Shown one piece after another: positions 8,600 through 19,200 of a DNA stretch of 46,132 nucleotides. Origin of the DNA: Gammaproteobacteria bacterium (GTDB lineage: Bacteria; Pseudomonadota; Gammaproteobacteria; Chromatiales; Chromatiaceae); contig JAAAOQ010000073.1 in the NCBI GenBank assembly GCA_009908845.1, positions 1 through 46,132 of the forward strand, written 5' to 3'. The notes below the pieces were generated by a model. That model ran no database searches and had not been told where the DNA came from. It saw only the letters and a list, made by a program, of their open reading frames with translations. A program made the translations under genes and the position numbers. Numbering within the stretch: the first letter of the stretch is position 1; every line of letters begins with the position of its first letter.

Positions 8600-10962
8600 G
8601 ATGTCTCTCCTGATAGGCAGGCAGAAGGCGCTGGATCGACCGACTCGCGCTCGACCGAGCAAGGATAGCCGCGCATCGCACTCGAGCCGCTCGAGCGGTC
8701 GGCATGGGCGCCAGCGATCAATCGGTTGTAGTTGGATTGATCGATGGCGTAGCCCGGTAGGTCGAGCGCCGGGCAGGACTCCCACCAGCCGTATTGTGCA
8801 CAGACTGTGTCAGCACTGATCCGCGAGGTCAGCCTAGCGCGGGCACGCATCGAGCCGACAGCCGTTTCGATCCGCACCCAGTCGCCGTTTTCAATGCCAC
8901 GGCGTCTCGCCAACTCCGGATGCAGCTCAACCTCAGGCTCGGTCGATTTTGCCCGCAAGGTCGCCAGTGCATGATGCTGACTATGGCAAAAAAAGGACGA
9001 TTTTGCGGTGGTCAAGCGCAGCGGAAAGCGCTCACTCAACTGCAGCTCCGCGCCATCGAAGCGCGGCAACGGTGCCTCGCCGGCGCGCAACAAGGACTCG
9101 GAATACAAATCGAAACGTCGCTGCGGCACATCGCTCGGCCCCTTCAATGCGTCTGACTGACCTGGAGAACAGTCAACCCGCAGGCCCTCAGGATGAGCCT
9201 CCAAGGTCTCCAGAGCGATCCCGGTCGGGGCGACCAGATGCCGCAGAGCCTTGCGTTGATCGCCGTCGAAGAAACGATCGCCAAGACCGAGGCGTTTGGC
9301 AAGCTCGAAGACGATCGTGGTGTCGGGTCGAGCCTCGCCCTGCGGTGGGATCACTGGTTGGCGCAGCTGCAGCCAGGCCGAGCCTCGCGCCCCAAGCTGA
9401 ACACCAGCTGATACGCCTTCTCGCTCCCAAGGTGAGGCGACCGGTAGCACCAAATCCGCATAGGCAGCAGTTGGATTCATGAACAGATCGCAATGCACAT
9501 AGGTATCTAACGCACAGAGCGCCGGCACCAGCTCCGGAATGTTGGGCTTGGTCAGCAATGGATTTGCGCCGAAGCTCAGCAGACCTTTGACCGCATAGGG
9601 CTCTTCATGCAACACGGCATTGGCGAAGTCGTTGCTATTGACCCAGCCCTTCGCCGGCGGCCCGAGCGGACGCTCCGACCGTCCCAGGGTCTGCTCGAGG
9701 CGTCCTGCCGCCAGCAGATCGAAGCCCATGATGTCATTGAGCTGTGCGCTCGGGAAATGTCGATTGCCGCCTACCGAACCGAAACAACCGGTGAGCAGAT
9801 ACAGCATCGAGATCGCGCGTCCTGTCTGTGTGGCTTCGGCTTGCTGGCAAATCCCCGCCCAATGAAAAAAACTCACCGGTCTCGCCTGATGCAGGAGTCT
9901 AGCGGTCTCCAGGATCTGGTCCGCCGGCACGCCGCAGAGCGCGGCTGCTCTTTCGGGTGGATATTGTGCGCAGAGCTCTGCGAACTGCTGGAACGCCGGG
10001 GAGCAGCGCACCGGCTGCCCCTGGTGTTGAAGCGTCAGATCAGCAAAAAGGGCGGCTTCCTCTGGCGCCTCTTCAAGATACTCTCCCCCAACCGGATCAT
10101 AGGCGACGGTCCGCCGCCGCTGCGCGTCCCAAACCATCAAGGCCCGGCGTTGACCGCTGGGCGTCGAGCGTTCGACGCTAATGGCCTCGCCAGCGTTTTC
10201 TCGGACCAACATCGGCCCGTTGGTCCGGCGCTGGATGAAGTCTTGGTCGTACCATCCGTGCTCGATCATGCAGCCAGCAATCGCCATCGCCAGGATACCG
10301 TCCGTGCCCGCGCGCACCGGAAGCCATTGGTCAGCGGAAGCCGCGAGCCCAGCCCGGCGCGGATCGACCACGATCAGACGGGCGCCGCGCCGCCGGGCAC
10401 GAGTCGCCGCCTTCGCGTAGGCGGGCCAAGACACAGAGGGATTGAATCCCCAGAACAGCATGCAGCCGGTCTCTTCGAAATCGGGGACACCGATGCTCGA
10501 CCCAAAGGTCAGTGCACTCGCGAAATCCTTGTGCCAGTTGCAATTTTCGGTCGCAAAGAGCACGTTTGGGCTACCGAAAGCATGCGCCAGACGATGGATC
10601 CAGCCAAACCCGTCGGCAACCGCTGTACCACTTGGCGTCGTGACGCCGAACACGACTGACTCTGTACCATGCTGCTCGGCCGCCGCGCCTAGCCGTGACG
10701 CAGTGAAATCAAGGGCTTCGTCCCAAGACACGCGTCGCCAACCGGGATCAGCGTCTCCTTTTGGGCGCGTGCGCATCAGCGGAACCTGCAAGCGCCTATC
10801 GCTATGCACCAGCTCAGGCGCTGCCCGACCCTTCGCGCAGAAACTGCCAGCCGTTGGGTGTGACGGGTCGGGCCTGACCCCAACCAAACGCCCGCCATCG
10901 ACCGTGGAAATGGTCCCGCATTTCGAGATGCAGAGCGGACAATAGCTACGAACCTCATGCAT
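8587..10962 (-). CDS. Molybdopterin oxidoreductase, DMSO-reductase family, soluble
   Basis: A 791-residue molybdo-bis-MGD enzyme. An N-terminal [4Fe-4S] site is formed by C8, C11, C15 and C42 (CPLCISKC ... FCAKG). The Mo region reads FATENCNWHKDF with C141 in the position of the Cys ligand used by NapA, formate dehydrogenase and thiosulfate reductase types. The C-terminal molydopterin-binding domain (SRISADTVCAQYGWWESC) is complete. There is no Tat signal, so it should act in the cytoplasm, and no adjacent ferredoxin-like subunit is present. GGAGG lies 8 bases upstream of the ATG. The substrate is unknown: the family covers nitrate, formate, thiosulfate and others. Its location inside a nar operon, coupled to a membrane protein gene, is unusual. 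Confidence 0.85.
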   Translation of the reverse strand: MHEVRSYCPLCISKCGTISTVDGGRLVGVRPDPSHPTAGSFCAKGRAAPELVHSDRRLQVPLMRTRPKGDADPGWRRVSWDEALDFTASRLGAAAEQHGTESVVFGVTTPSGTAVADGFGWIHRLAHAFGSPNVLFATENCNWHKDFASALTFGSSIGVPDFEETGCMLFWGFNPSVSWPAYAKAATRARRRGARLIVVDPRRAGLAASADQWLPVRAGTDGILAMAIAGCMIEHGWYDQDFIQRRTNGPMLVRENAGEAISVERSTPSGQRRALMVWDAQRRRTVAYDPVGGEYLEEAPEEAALFADLTLQHQGQPVRCSPAFQQFAELCAQYPPERAAALCGVPADQILETARLLHQARPVSFFHWAGICQQAEATQTGRAISMLYLLTGCFGSVGGNRHFPSAQLNDIMGFDLLAAGRLEQTLGRSERPLGPPAKGWVNSNDFANAVLHEEPYAVKGLLSFGANPLLTKPNIPELVPALCALDTYVHCDLFMNPTAAYADLVLPVASPWEREGVSAGVQLGARGSAWLQLRQPVIPPQGEARPDTTIVFELAKRLGLGDRFFDGDQRKALRHLVAPTGIALETLEAHPEGLRVDCSPGQSDALKGPSDVPQRRFDLYSESLLRAGEAPLPRFDGAELQLSERFPLRLTTAKSSFFCHSQHHALATLRAKSTEPEVELHPELARRRGIENGDWVRIETAVGSMRARARLTSRISADTVCAQYGWWESCPALDLPGYAIDQSNYNRLIAGAHADRSSGSSAMRGYPCSVERESVDPAPSACLSGETSWAC

Positions 10963-11040
10963 CGTGCATTCCTCCTCGTCGCGGCCGCGGCTCGCAGCGC
11001 CCTAATGACGCGACCTGTGCTGACCATCGGTTAGCACTCA

Positions 11041-12150
11041 TCATTGAGATGGACGCGGCCCAGAAAGCGTCTGCAAGACGCCGTCCAGTGCGCGCAGCAA
11101 GCGTCGCAAGAGACCCAAAAAGGTCAAGCTCCAGGCGATCAATGCAACGTAGACGGTGATCGCCGGGATCAGTAACAATTCACTAAGCTCCAAAGCTTGG
11201 GCGAGCTGATAGGTGCTGACCGTGTACATTCCCAGCGGAAAGACGGCCGCCCAGAGCACCGGCGTATAGACCAGTGGCCGCCGCCTGCGCCAATGAACCC
11301 AAAGCATCAAGCAGACCAGCAGCGGTATCCACCAACTACCAGCTGCCCAGAAAAACAAGGTAAAGCCCTTGACGAAGGGGCTAACCTCTGTCAACAAGGC
11401 CGATTGCGGTCCTAAAATCAACAGATTTGCGCCTGCCTGCGTGGCAATCGCCGTCGCGCCCATATTGATCCAGTATGGGGGTGTGATGCTTTCAGGCGTG
11501 ACCGGAAGAAAGGTGAGACGATAAAAAATGAGCGCAATCACGTTGAGATAAAGCATGCACCCCATCAAGTGGAAAACAAGGCAGAGCAGCAGCATCGTCG
11601 GCTCAGCTTCGCCAGCAGTTGAACTGATTGTCGTGCCAAGAACGGCGATCGCCTGCGTCGCCACTGATGCGACCAACCAGGTCCCACCAAGCCCATCCGA
11701 CAGTGATGGTTTCGTCTGACTCACGATCACTGCGGTGAAGAAGCCGTAGGTGATACCAAACCAGAGCATGATCGCGAGCACCCAGAGTATGCCTGCCACA
11801 CCAGGTGCTTCACCGAGCAAACAGATCTGCACACCGATGACGCAGATGCCCGCGACGATCGTGAAATAACCGGCGCCGTGGCCATGCATCCTCAGATCCC
11901 GCATCACAACGGAACTGAACAGCGTGAGGCGCAAGAGCGTCATGACGCTGAGCACGGTAAACGCCAGCAGATTGATCATGAACAAAGCGACCGCGAGCCA
12001 ACCAAACCCAAGCAAATCGGCAGCAATGGACACAATACCAGTCGCCATGACCAGCGCAAAAGAGGCAGGCGGCAACTGCTCGGCCCAATCCCTTACGCAC
12101 ACCAATAGGCACTGTGCTCTGGTCATCTCTCGAACGGCGTTATACGGCAT
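11041..12150 (-). CDS. TDT-family (TehA/SLAC1-like) anion or C4-dicarboxylate transporter
   Basis: About 369 residues with ten hydrophobic helices, starting LPPASFALVMATGIVSIAADLLG, the typical first helix of the tellurite-resistance/dicarboxylate transporter family. Known members are malate carriers, sulfite exporters, TehA and the plant anion channel SLAC1. Conserved Phe residues and the pattern PVLWAAVFPLGMYTVSTYQLA fit. In a nar operon an anion channel could carry nitrite, nitrate or sulfite, but the substrate cannot be told from sequence. ATG codons at 12150 and 12126 are both possible starts; 12150 has GAG/GGA just upstream. The gene lies 78 bases before the molybdoenzyme gene and 230 bases after narI on the same strand. 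Confidence 0.8.
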   Translation of the reverse strand: MPYNAVREMTRAQCLLVCVRDWAEQLPPASFALVMATGIVSIAADLLGFGWLAVALFMINLLAFTVLSVMTLLRLTLFSSVVMRDLRMHGHGAGYFTIVAGICVIGVQICLLGEAPGVAGILWVLAIMLWFGITYGFFTAVIVSQTKPSLSDGLGGTWLVASVATQAIAVLGTTISSTAGEAEPTMLLLCLVFHLMGCMLYLNVIALIFYRLTFLPVTPESITPPYWINMGATAIATQAGANLLILGPQSALLTEVSPFVKGFTLFFWAAGSWWIPLLVCLMLWVHWRRRRPLVYTPVLWAAVFPLGMYTVSTYQLAQALELSELLLIPAITVYVALIAWSLTFLGLLRRLLRALDGVLQTLSGPRPSQ

Positions 12151-12380
12151 TCCACTCGTCGTCCTACTTATTGCCAACGCGAGTTGACCCGCGCGACAGG
12201 CGGGCGACGAGAAGAGAACCCTCGTCACCCGCGCTTAGCCCCAAAAGGATTACGGTCGTTAGTCAGGCTTCCGGCCGCTGTGCAATCGTTACTGTCGATT
12301 GACCGCGGCAACACCCCCAATCACTCGCCAGCAATCGGTTATCGTCGAACGCACTGGAGTAGCCACGAGAGATCAGCGCC

Positions 12381-13925
12381 TTATCGCGCCGAACTGGCAT
12401 CCGCAACTAAACCACGCGGTAGCACGCTTGCTTCAAGATAGGAGATCAAAGCCCAGATCTTTTCAGGCTTGAGATTCCCATAGCTCGGCATTAGCCATTC
12501 ACCGTCTGCACGCGGGATACCGGCCGCGATCCGATAATACAGCTGTCTCTCGGTCGCGCCGCCTTTGAGCGGATCGCGGGTCAGGTCGTGCGGTTTGACC
12601 ACACGGCCGGCCGCATCGGTCCGAAGAGACGTCAATACACCATCACCCGCTCCCCGTTCGCCGTGGCACACAACGCAGAGGTTCGCATAGAGCGTCTCCC
12701 CCTCCGCCACCATCTCACCTGTTGGCTTCGGACGCGGGGGTACCACGACCTTTTCACCGGGCTCGGGACGACCCTCCCACAATTGGGTTACGGTTGCGAC
12801 GAGGGAGCTCAGTTGCTGATCGGAAAGCACCCCGAAGCCGGGCATGCCAGTCCCCGGCAGACCATGCACGATGACTCGCCGCAGATCGTCATCGGATGCG
12901 ACCCCATTCGTCGTCGAGATGTAGCGGAAATGACCCGTCGTGAGATCTCGTGGCAAAGCGGTAAACGTCGGCGACCTCGCTCCAGGACCGTCGCCCTGTC
13001 CCTCTAGGCCATGGCACCTTGCGCACTGGCTCACGTAGAGCGGATAACCCTCGAGCGTGCTCCGCGGCTTGCTTGCGCCCGCATCCGGATCGGCATTGCT
13101 GGCTGCCTGAACCTCCTCGACCAGTCCTGTCTGGCTCGGCCCCGGGACGATAAAGGCGATCAACAGCAATACAGCGATCACTCCGCCGGCCAGATAGGTC
13201 ATGTACGACTTATCCGTCACGCCCTTGAATTCCCAGCAACCAAAGATCCAGCCGTTCTGGAATTTCTTGGATGCGGTCCGCAAGACCTGATAAGGCCGAG
13301 CCAGGTAGTTGACTGGCAAGGTCCAGGCATGGATGAGTTTGGTAAACGGAAAGTACGCCGCAAATGCAAAGGCTAGGAAGATATGGATCTTGCTCAACCA
13401 GGGCGCGGAAGCCATGAGCTCTGGCTGGGGCGAAAAGCGCCATAGACTCGCGAACCAGGGCGCAGCGGTAAAGGCAACTCCCCAAATGCGATCAACCAAG
13501 GCCTGATAGATCGCCACCCCAAGAATCGCAATGAGGAACAGGTGCACGATGTAATCGTCCGGCTGGCTCATTGCGCGCATCTCAGGCACCGTCGTTCGCC
13601 GGACAAGCGCGATCACCGAGCCGGCGATCGCGGCGAGCCCGCCGAGCGTCGCCATCCAGAAGAAGGCGCCGACCCAGCTTCCCCATCCCAAGAGGCCCCC
13701 GATCAACCCTGCCAGGTGACCAAAGAACGCCAGAAAGATCCCCCAATGCAATAGATGGGCGGCCAGACCGAGGATATCCCTGCCGACGAAGATACCGCTG
13801 GCTCGTGTGCTCATGCCGAACGGGCGGTACACCATTCGCACGAAGGGCACGACGAAGAACAGCGTCAACGCAACATAAGGGAAGACACCCCAAATCAGGT
13901 AGCTTGACGTGAGCGATTCGTTCAT
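12381..13925 (-). CDS. narI: Nitrate reductase gamma subunit NarI fused to a di-heme cytochrome c
   Basis: The first ~230 residues match NarI, the cytochrome b subunit that takes electrons from quinol: five membrane helices with candidate heme b ligands H57/H60, H70, H181 and H199. After a further membrane helix (about 246-262) and an Ala/Pro-rich linker, two cytochrome c domains follow, with heme motifs C301-A-R-C-H and C417-V-V-C-H and methionines M361 and M479 as likely axial ligands. E. coli NarI has only 225 residues; this protein has 514. Thermus uses a separate di-heme NarC ahead of narG; here the same function appears to be fused to NarI. The gene overlaps narJ by four bases (ATGA). 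The extra domain faces the periplasm and could link the enzyme to periplasmic c-type cytochromes. Confidence 0.9.
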   Translation of the reverse strand: MNESLTSSYLIWGVFPYVALTLFFVVPFVRMVYRPFGMSTRASGIFVGRDILGLAAHLLHWGIFLAFFGHLAGLIGGLLGWGSWVGAFFWMATLGGLAAIAGSVIALVRRTTVPEMRAMSQPDDYIVHLFLIAILGVAIYQALVDRIWGVAFTAAPWFASLWRFSPQPELMASAPWLSKIHIFLAFAFAAYFPFTKLIHAWTLPVNYLARPYQVLRTASKKFQNGWIFGCWEFKGVTDKSYMTYLAGGVIAVLLLIAFIVPGPSQTGLVEEVQAASNADPDAGASKPRSTLEGYPLYVSQCARCHGLEGQGDGPGARSPTFTALPRDLTTGHFRYISTTNGVASDDDLRRVIVHGLPGTGMPGFGVLSDQQLSSLVATVTQLWEGRPEPGEKVVVPPRPKPTGEMVAEGETLYANLCVVCHGERGAGDGVLTSLRTDAAGRVVKPHDLTRDPLKGGATERQLYYRIAAGIPRADGEWLMPSYGNLKPEKIWALISYLEASVLPRGLVADASSAR

Positions 13926-14644
13926 GGTCTTTCCCCTGCCATCATCGACGGCGACTGTGCAGGCTGCGCGCCCGCGCTCTGGCCCGGGCCCTGGATCGTT
14001 ACAGGAATGGTTTCAAGGATCTCGGGCGGTAACCAGATCGGGTCCTCGGCCATGCGCTCGAGGTCCTCGTCGATCGCGATCTCTAATGCCTCCACCAGGA
14101 GCTCATAGACGCTCTCATACTTGCGCATCGATGCTCGCAGTGCCGGCAGCCCGGGGGCCAAGTAATGCTCCACAAACCGACGTCTTAGTCCAATACCATC
14201 CCTCTCGGTGCGTTTCGCGCTCGCGGCCAGGAAGTCAATCATCACCGGCAGAAAATCTGCCAGCTCGCGCGCATCGACCCCGAGTCCGAAATGCTCGTAG
14301 ATCGCGCCCAGCTCGATCATGTACTGATTACGGTCACAGGCGCCGGCGCCCCGACACGAGTTCGGCTCCTCGTATAGATGTGCGCCGAGATACAATGGAC
14401 AGGGCGGTGTCAGCTCCAATGTCTGCGTGTACTCGTCGATGTTATGGGCGGCAGGATTCGCCTTGAATCGCTCGAGCAATTCGCGTACAGCCGAGTTGGG
14501 CAACCGCTCCAGCGCCCCCTCAACCCACAGCGGGTCCCGTATCTCGGGGTTGAGGAGGAGCTCCGCAATCAACTCGTAGATCAGCCCGAGATCCCAACTC
14601 GCCGACCCTACAGCTTGATCTGGTTGCAGTGCAGACATCGTCAT
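13922..14644 (-). CDS. narJ: Nitrate reductase assembly chaperone NarJ
   Basis: NarJ is a cytoplasmic chaperone that binds the NarG N terminus and allows cofactor insertion into NarGH before it docks on NarI. The 240-residue, mostly helical protein contains LTPPCPLYLGAHLYEE and the typical NarJ/TorD-like helical bundle segments, followed by a C-terminal tail rich in Pro and Ala. The start at 14644 has GGGAG 6 bases upstream and is 2 bases from the narH stop; a second ATG two codons in is also possible. Its position between narH and narI is the classical narGHJI order. Confidence 0.93.
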   Translation of the reverse strand: MTMSALQPDQAVGSASWDLGLIYELIAELLLNPEIRDPLWVEGALERLPNSAVRELLERFKANPAAHNIDEYTQTLELTPPCPLYLGAHLYEEPNSCRGAGACDRNQYMIELGAIYEHFGLGVDARELADFLPVMIDFLAASAKRTERDGIGLRRRFVEHYLAPGLPALRASMRKYESVYELLVEALEIAIDEDLERMAEDPIWLPPEILETIPVTIQGPGQSAGAQPAQSPSMMAGERP

Positions 14645-14646
14645 CG

Positions 14647-16197
14647 TTAACTCCCGACACCCATCTTGTTGCCGTGGAACTCGGTCCTGCGGTTGGGACC
14701 CGCACCCGGATTCAATAGATCGTAGCCAGTAAAGCCGCGCTCGAGATAAGGGGCGTTCGCCGTATCCTCGGTGCGCGCGGTGGCGATGACAAACCGCTCG
14801 TGGAAGTGCGCAAGGGCCAAAAGCCGATGCATGTGCCGGGCCTGCTTGATGGTCAAGCCGACGGCCTTGAGGACAGAATCATCGGTCCGCCCTTCGACCC
14901 GCTCCAAGCGGCGGAACTCGCGCAGCGCTAACTGTCGCAACAGCGCCTTCTCGACCTCACTGGTGTTGCCTGCAGCGAGCAGTCGAGCCAGGTATTCGAT
15001 GGGAATACGGAACTCCTTGAGATCGGGAAGCACCGTGCCGCCATCAACCATATCCAGCGTGCCACGATCATTCGGTTTCGCGGTTGCGACCGGGCTTTCC
15101 GGTGGGATATAGAATAGACTCGGCAGCGTCCGAAATTCCGGATGCAGTGGCAGTGCGATCTCCCACTCTTTAACCATTCGATAGACTGGCGAACGGCGGC
15201 ACGCCTCCAGCCAATTGTCCGAGATCCCTTGGCGCTTCGCCTCAGCGATCACCTCTGGATCGAACGGGTCGAGAATGATCTCCCGGTGGCGCGCAACCAA
15301 CTGCTTCTCGTCCTTGGTGTTGGCCACCTCTGCAACCCGATCCAGGTCGTACAGCAGAGGACCAAGGTAACGGATACGACCGACGCAAGCCTGGAAGCAC
15401 ATCGGCGGCTGGCCGGTCTCTAAGCGCGGGAAACAGAGGATGCATTTCTCGGACTTACCGGTCCGCCAGTTGTAATAGGTCTTCTTGTACGGACAACCTG
15501 ATACGCAGTACCGCCAGCCACGGCAGCGATCCTGATCGATCAGTACGACCCCGTCCTCTTCGCGTTTGTAGTTAGCGCCCGATGGACAAGAGCCAACGCA
15601 GCCTGGATTCAGGCAGTGGTTGCAGATCCGCGGCAGGTACATCATGAAAGACTGCTCAAACTTCAACAGCGCTTGCCGCGCCTCCGGCGTCATGTCGCTG
15701 AAGTTGTAGTCGAGCCTCCCGGTCCCCTCTTCGTGCGTACCTGCAGCATTGTCTTCCCAGTTCACGCCATAGGTGAGTTCAATATCCTCCTCACCAGAGA
15801 TCTGCGATTTCGGCCGTGCGACGGGCTGTGAGTACTTCGTCGGCTGCTCGGAGTGCAGATCCTCATAGGTGAAGGTAAAAGGGCCTTTGCCGTAGTACGA
15901 ATCCATCTGCGGCAGGACCGGGTTATAGAAGAGGCTGATCATCTCCCAGAATTTTGACGCCTGATTGAGTCGAGGTGCATCAGACTCTGCGTCCTGCTTC
16001 CAGCCTCCGCGGTACTTGTCCTGATTCTCCCATTCCCTTGGATAGCCGACACCGGGCTTGGTCTCGACATTGTTCCAGAACATGTACTCTGCGCCTTCGC
16101 GGTTCGTCCACACGTTCTTGCACGCAATCGTGCAGGTTTGACAACCCAGACATTTGTCCAGGTTGAAGACGATTCCCATCTGTTTCTTAATACGCAT
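14647..16197 (-). CDS. narH: Nitrate reductase beta subunit NarH
   Basis: NarH carries electrons from NarI to NarG through Fe-S clusters on the cytoplasmic side. The 516-residue protein has the expected cysteine groups: CLGCQTCTIACK near the N terminus, CNHCLNPGCVGSCPSG, CRGWRYCVSGCP with the Trp that replaces a Cys and gives the [3Fe-4S] cluster, and CILCFPRLETGQPPMC. Length and order match E. coli NarH (512 residues). It starts 3 bases after the narG stop. Confidence 0.97.
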   Translation of the reverse strand: MRIKKQMGIVFNLDKCLGCQTCTIACKNVWTNREGAEYMFWNNVETKPGVGYPREWENQDKYRGGWKQDAESDAPRLNQASKFWEMISLFYNPVLPQMDSYYGKGPFTFTYEDLHSEQPTKYSQPVARPKSQISGEEDIELTYGVNWEDNAAGTHEEGTGRLDYNFSDMTPEARQALLKFEQSFMMYLPRICNHCLNPGCVGSCPSGANYKREEDGVVLIDQDRCRGWRYCVSGCPYKKTYYNWRTGKSEKCILCFPRLETGQPPMCFQACVGRIRYLGPLLYDLDRVAEVANTKDEKQLVARHREIILDPFDPEVIAEAKRQGISDNWLEACRRSPVYRMVKEWEIALPLHPEFRTLPSLFYIPPESPVATAKPNDRGTLDMVDGGTVLPDLKEFRIPIEYLARLLAAGNTSEVEKALLRQLALREFRRLERVEGRTDDSVLKAVGLTIKQARHMHRLLALAHFHERFVIATARTEDTANAPYLERGFTGYDLLNPGAGPNRRTEFHGNKMGVGS

Positions 16198-16200
16198 GGC

Positions 16201-19200
16201 TTATGCCCCAACTCTCAGCTGTGACTCTTGATAGATGACCTTCCGACCGCGCGTCTCCATCGGCTTCTTGCGTATCAGGACGACGCAGTCGCGTTCGGAC
16301 GGACTGGTGCCCTGATAATTCAGCCAATAGGTCCAGTTGGCGTAACCTCCCACCATCGTCGCTGGGTTCATCATGATCCGCGTCGTGGCGTTATTGTTAC
16401 CGCCGCGAAGGTCGCTCGCGCCCCGCTCTCGGGCGAGCGACGAAAACGGAACGTTCACATGCCGCTCGGTCTGGTGATAGACGATCGACATATCCCTCGG
16501 CACCGTGTGGCTCACCACTGCACGAGCGACCTGGATGCCGTTCTCGTTAAAGATTTCGACCCAATCGTTATCCTTCACGTTGATGTCGCGGGCATCGTCA
16601 TCATTGATCCAGACCGTTGGTCCACCGCGAAACATGTTCATCATCTGCCAGGAGTCATGGAACATGCTGTGGATGCCCCATTTCTGGTGTGGCGTGATGA
16701 AGCGGAACAGCTTGGCACCCTTCAACTCGATATCCTTTGGCGCGACATCGCCGATCGACACCATATCGACCGGCGGCTTATAGACTGGGAAGTCTTCACC
16801 CAAATCGCGGAACATCCGGTGGTCGTAATAGATCTCCTGCCGCCCGGTCAGCGTGTGGAAGGGCTTGAGCGCCTCGATGTTCAATGTCCATGGCGAATAA
16901 GTGCGGCCCTTGGTCTCGATGGCCGACCAGTGCGGTGATGTCAGTGCGCGTCGGGGCTGCGAAATCAGATCTGGGTAGTGGTAGGCAGTCTCGCGTTCAT
17001 GCTCGACGATATTCGCGAGCGGCACCCCGCAGCGCTCCTCGAGCTTCTTGAACACCTGATACGAGAGCTCGCCATCACTCTCCGGAGAGATACGCAGAAT
17101 CACCTCACAGACCTTCGCTGCCGTTTCCATGTTGGGTCGGTCATCCTTCTCGCCGACGAGATAGCTCTCCTTCATCTGCTCATAGGCCTCGGCGAGATCC
17201 CCCTTGATGCCCTTTGCGCCGTAACCATTGGGCTTCGTGACCTCGGGGCCGAGCGTCGTGTACATGTCGTAGACCTTGGTGTAGTCGCGGGTCACGACGT
17301 TGACGTTAGGAAAGGTCTTGCCTGGAATCGGTTCGCTCTCACCGACCGCCCAATCGCGCAGCTCACCCATCGGCTGCGCCATCTCGTCGGGGGTATCGGT
17401 GTTGAGTGCCGTCATCACCAGATCTTCTACCGGGTCAGGTAGGTGAACCTTGGCTAGTTGGCTAATCTTCTCGGCAACTAGACCGAATGCCTCCCAGTCA
17501 TGCTTGGTCTCATAGGCAGGATCGTGCGCAGGCGTAAACGGATGCAGGAATGAATGCAGATCCGTGCAGGTCAGATCGAACTTCTCGTACCAGTGCGCCG
17601 TCGGCAGGACGATGTCCGAGTAGTTCGCAGACGAGTCCATCCGCAGGTTCACGTTGTAGATCAGGTCGAGCTTGCCGAGCGGTGCATCCTCCGTCCAGTT
17701 GATCTCATTCACCAGTTCCTTGGCTCTCGTCTCGCCACCGAGTACATTGTTATGGGTACCGAGCATATGTTTCAGATTCAGCTCATGCCCACGCATGCTT
17801 GTGCCGATCAGATTGCCACGATAGATCCACAATACCTTCGGATGGTTCTTCGGGGCATCGACGTTCGGCAGTGCGAATTTCAGCTTTCCATCTTTGAACT
17901 GCTTCGCGACCCAGTTGCGCACATCCTCTATCTCCTTGCAACCGGCCTTCCGCGCCTCTTGAATCACCTCAAACGGATTGCGTTCATCGAACTGCGGGAA
18001 GAACGGCAGCCAACCATTACGCACAGCCACCGCATTCATGTCGGCGGCATGGTTCGCTTTACTCGGCATCTCTTTCGCGCGTGGCGCCCATAGCGGGTCG
18101 AGGCTCATACCATCGTAGCGCCACTGATCCGTGTGGAAATAAAAATAGGATGTCGAATTCTGTTGGCGCCCGACATTGCCCCAGTCCACTGCATTGCCAA
18201 TGGTGCCAATCGCCGCCACGTTACGGATCTTCTCAGTACCGACATAGTGCGCGAAACCCCCGCCATTGCGACCCTGACAACCCGTTAGAATGCCCATGAC
18301 GGCTTCTGAACGATAGGTGAGCGAGCCACCGTGATACCAATGCAGAATCCCTGAGCCAGTGATAAAGAGGCACTTGCCCTCGGTTTTTTCGGCGGTATCC
18401 GCCCATTCTCTCGCGACACGGATGGCGAGGTTACGATCGACCCCGGTCTCCTGCTCCTGCCAGGCCGGGGTGTAGGCTTGCGAGGCGTCATCGTAATCCT
18501 TTGGATAACCAGGCCCGGACAGGCCGCGGTTGACACCAAAATGGGACAACAGCAAGTCATAGGCCGTGGCGACGCGAGCCTCTCGGCCATCGGCCAGCTT
18601 CAAGACACGACTTGGTACGCCACGCAGACTGCGTTGCGCCTTTTCGCCGCGGATTGCCGTTGTACCGAATTCAACGTTGAAGGTGTTGGTAAAGTCGGCG
18701 TACTCGACGATGACCTCCTCGTATTCGCCGTCCATTAGCGTTAGCAATGGCTCGAACGGCTGCGAGGTTACGGCATCCTCGTTTTTGAGGTTCCACCGGC
18801 CGGTCTTTTGCTCTTCCCAGCGGAATCCAAGAGACCCACCGGGCAGCCGGAGCGCTCCGGACTTGTCGAAGCACGGCATCTTCCATTCGCCAAGCTCTTC
18901 GTCCTTGTACGCGCTCAAATCGCTTGCCCTCAAGAAGCGACCGCTCGAGTAGTGTTCACCTTCTTCGTCGAGAATGACCAGGAAGGGAAGATTCGTGAAT
19001 TGACCGACGTAATCCTGGAAGTATTGCGCCCGCCGATTGACGTGGAACTCCTGTAGAATGACATGGATGCACGAGAGGATGAATGCCGTGTCAGTGCCTG
19101 GGCGAACCGGGAGCCAAAGGTCGGCAAACTTCGTGACGTCCGAGTAATCGGGCGAGAGATTGACCAGCTTTCCGCCGTTGTATTTGTGCTCAGAGGCAAA

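Noticed and set aside
9607-10659. A 350-residue plus-strand frame opposite the molybdoenzyme
   Set aside because: The minus-strand frame carries the Fe-S and Mo motifs; the plus frame is rich in Arg, Pro and His with no domain.
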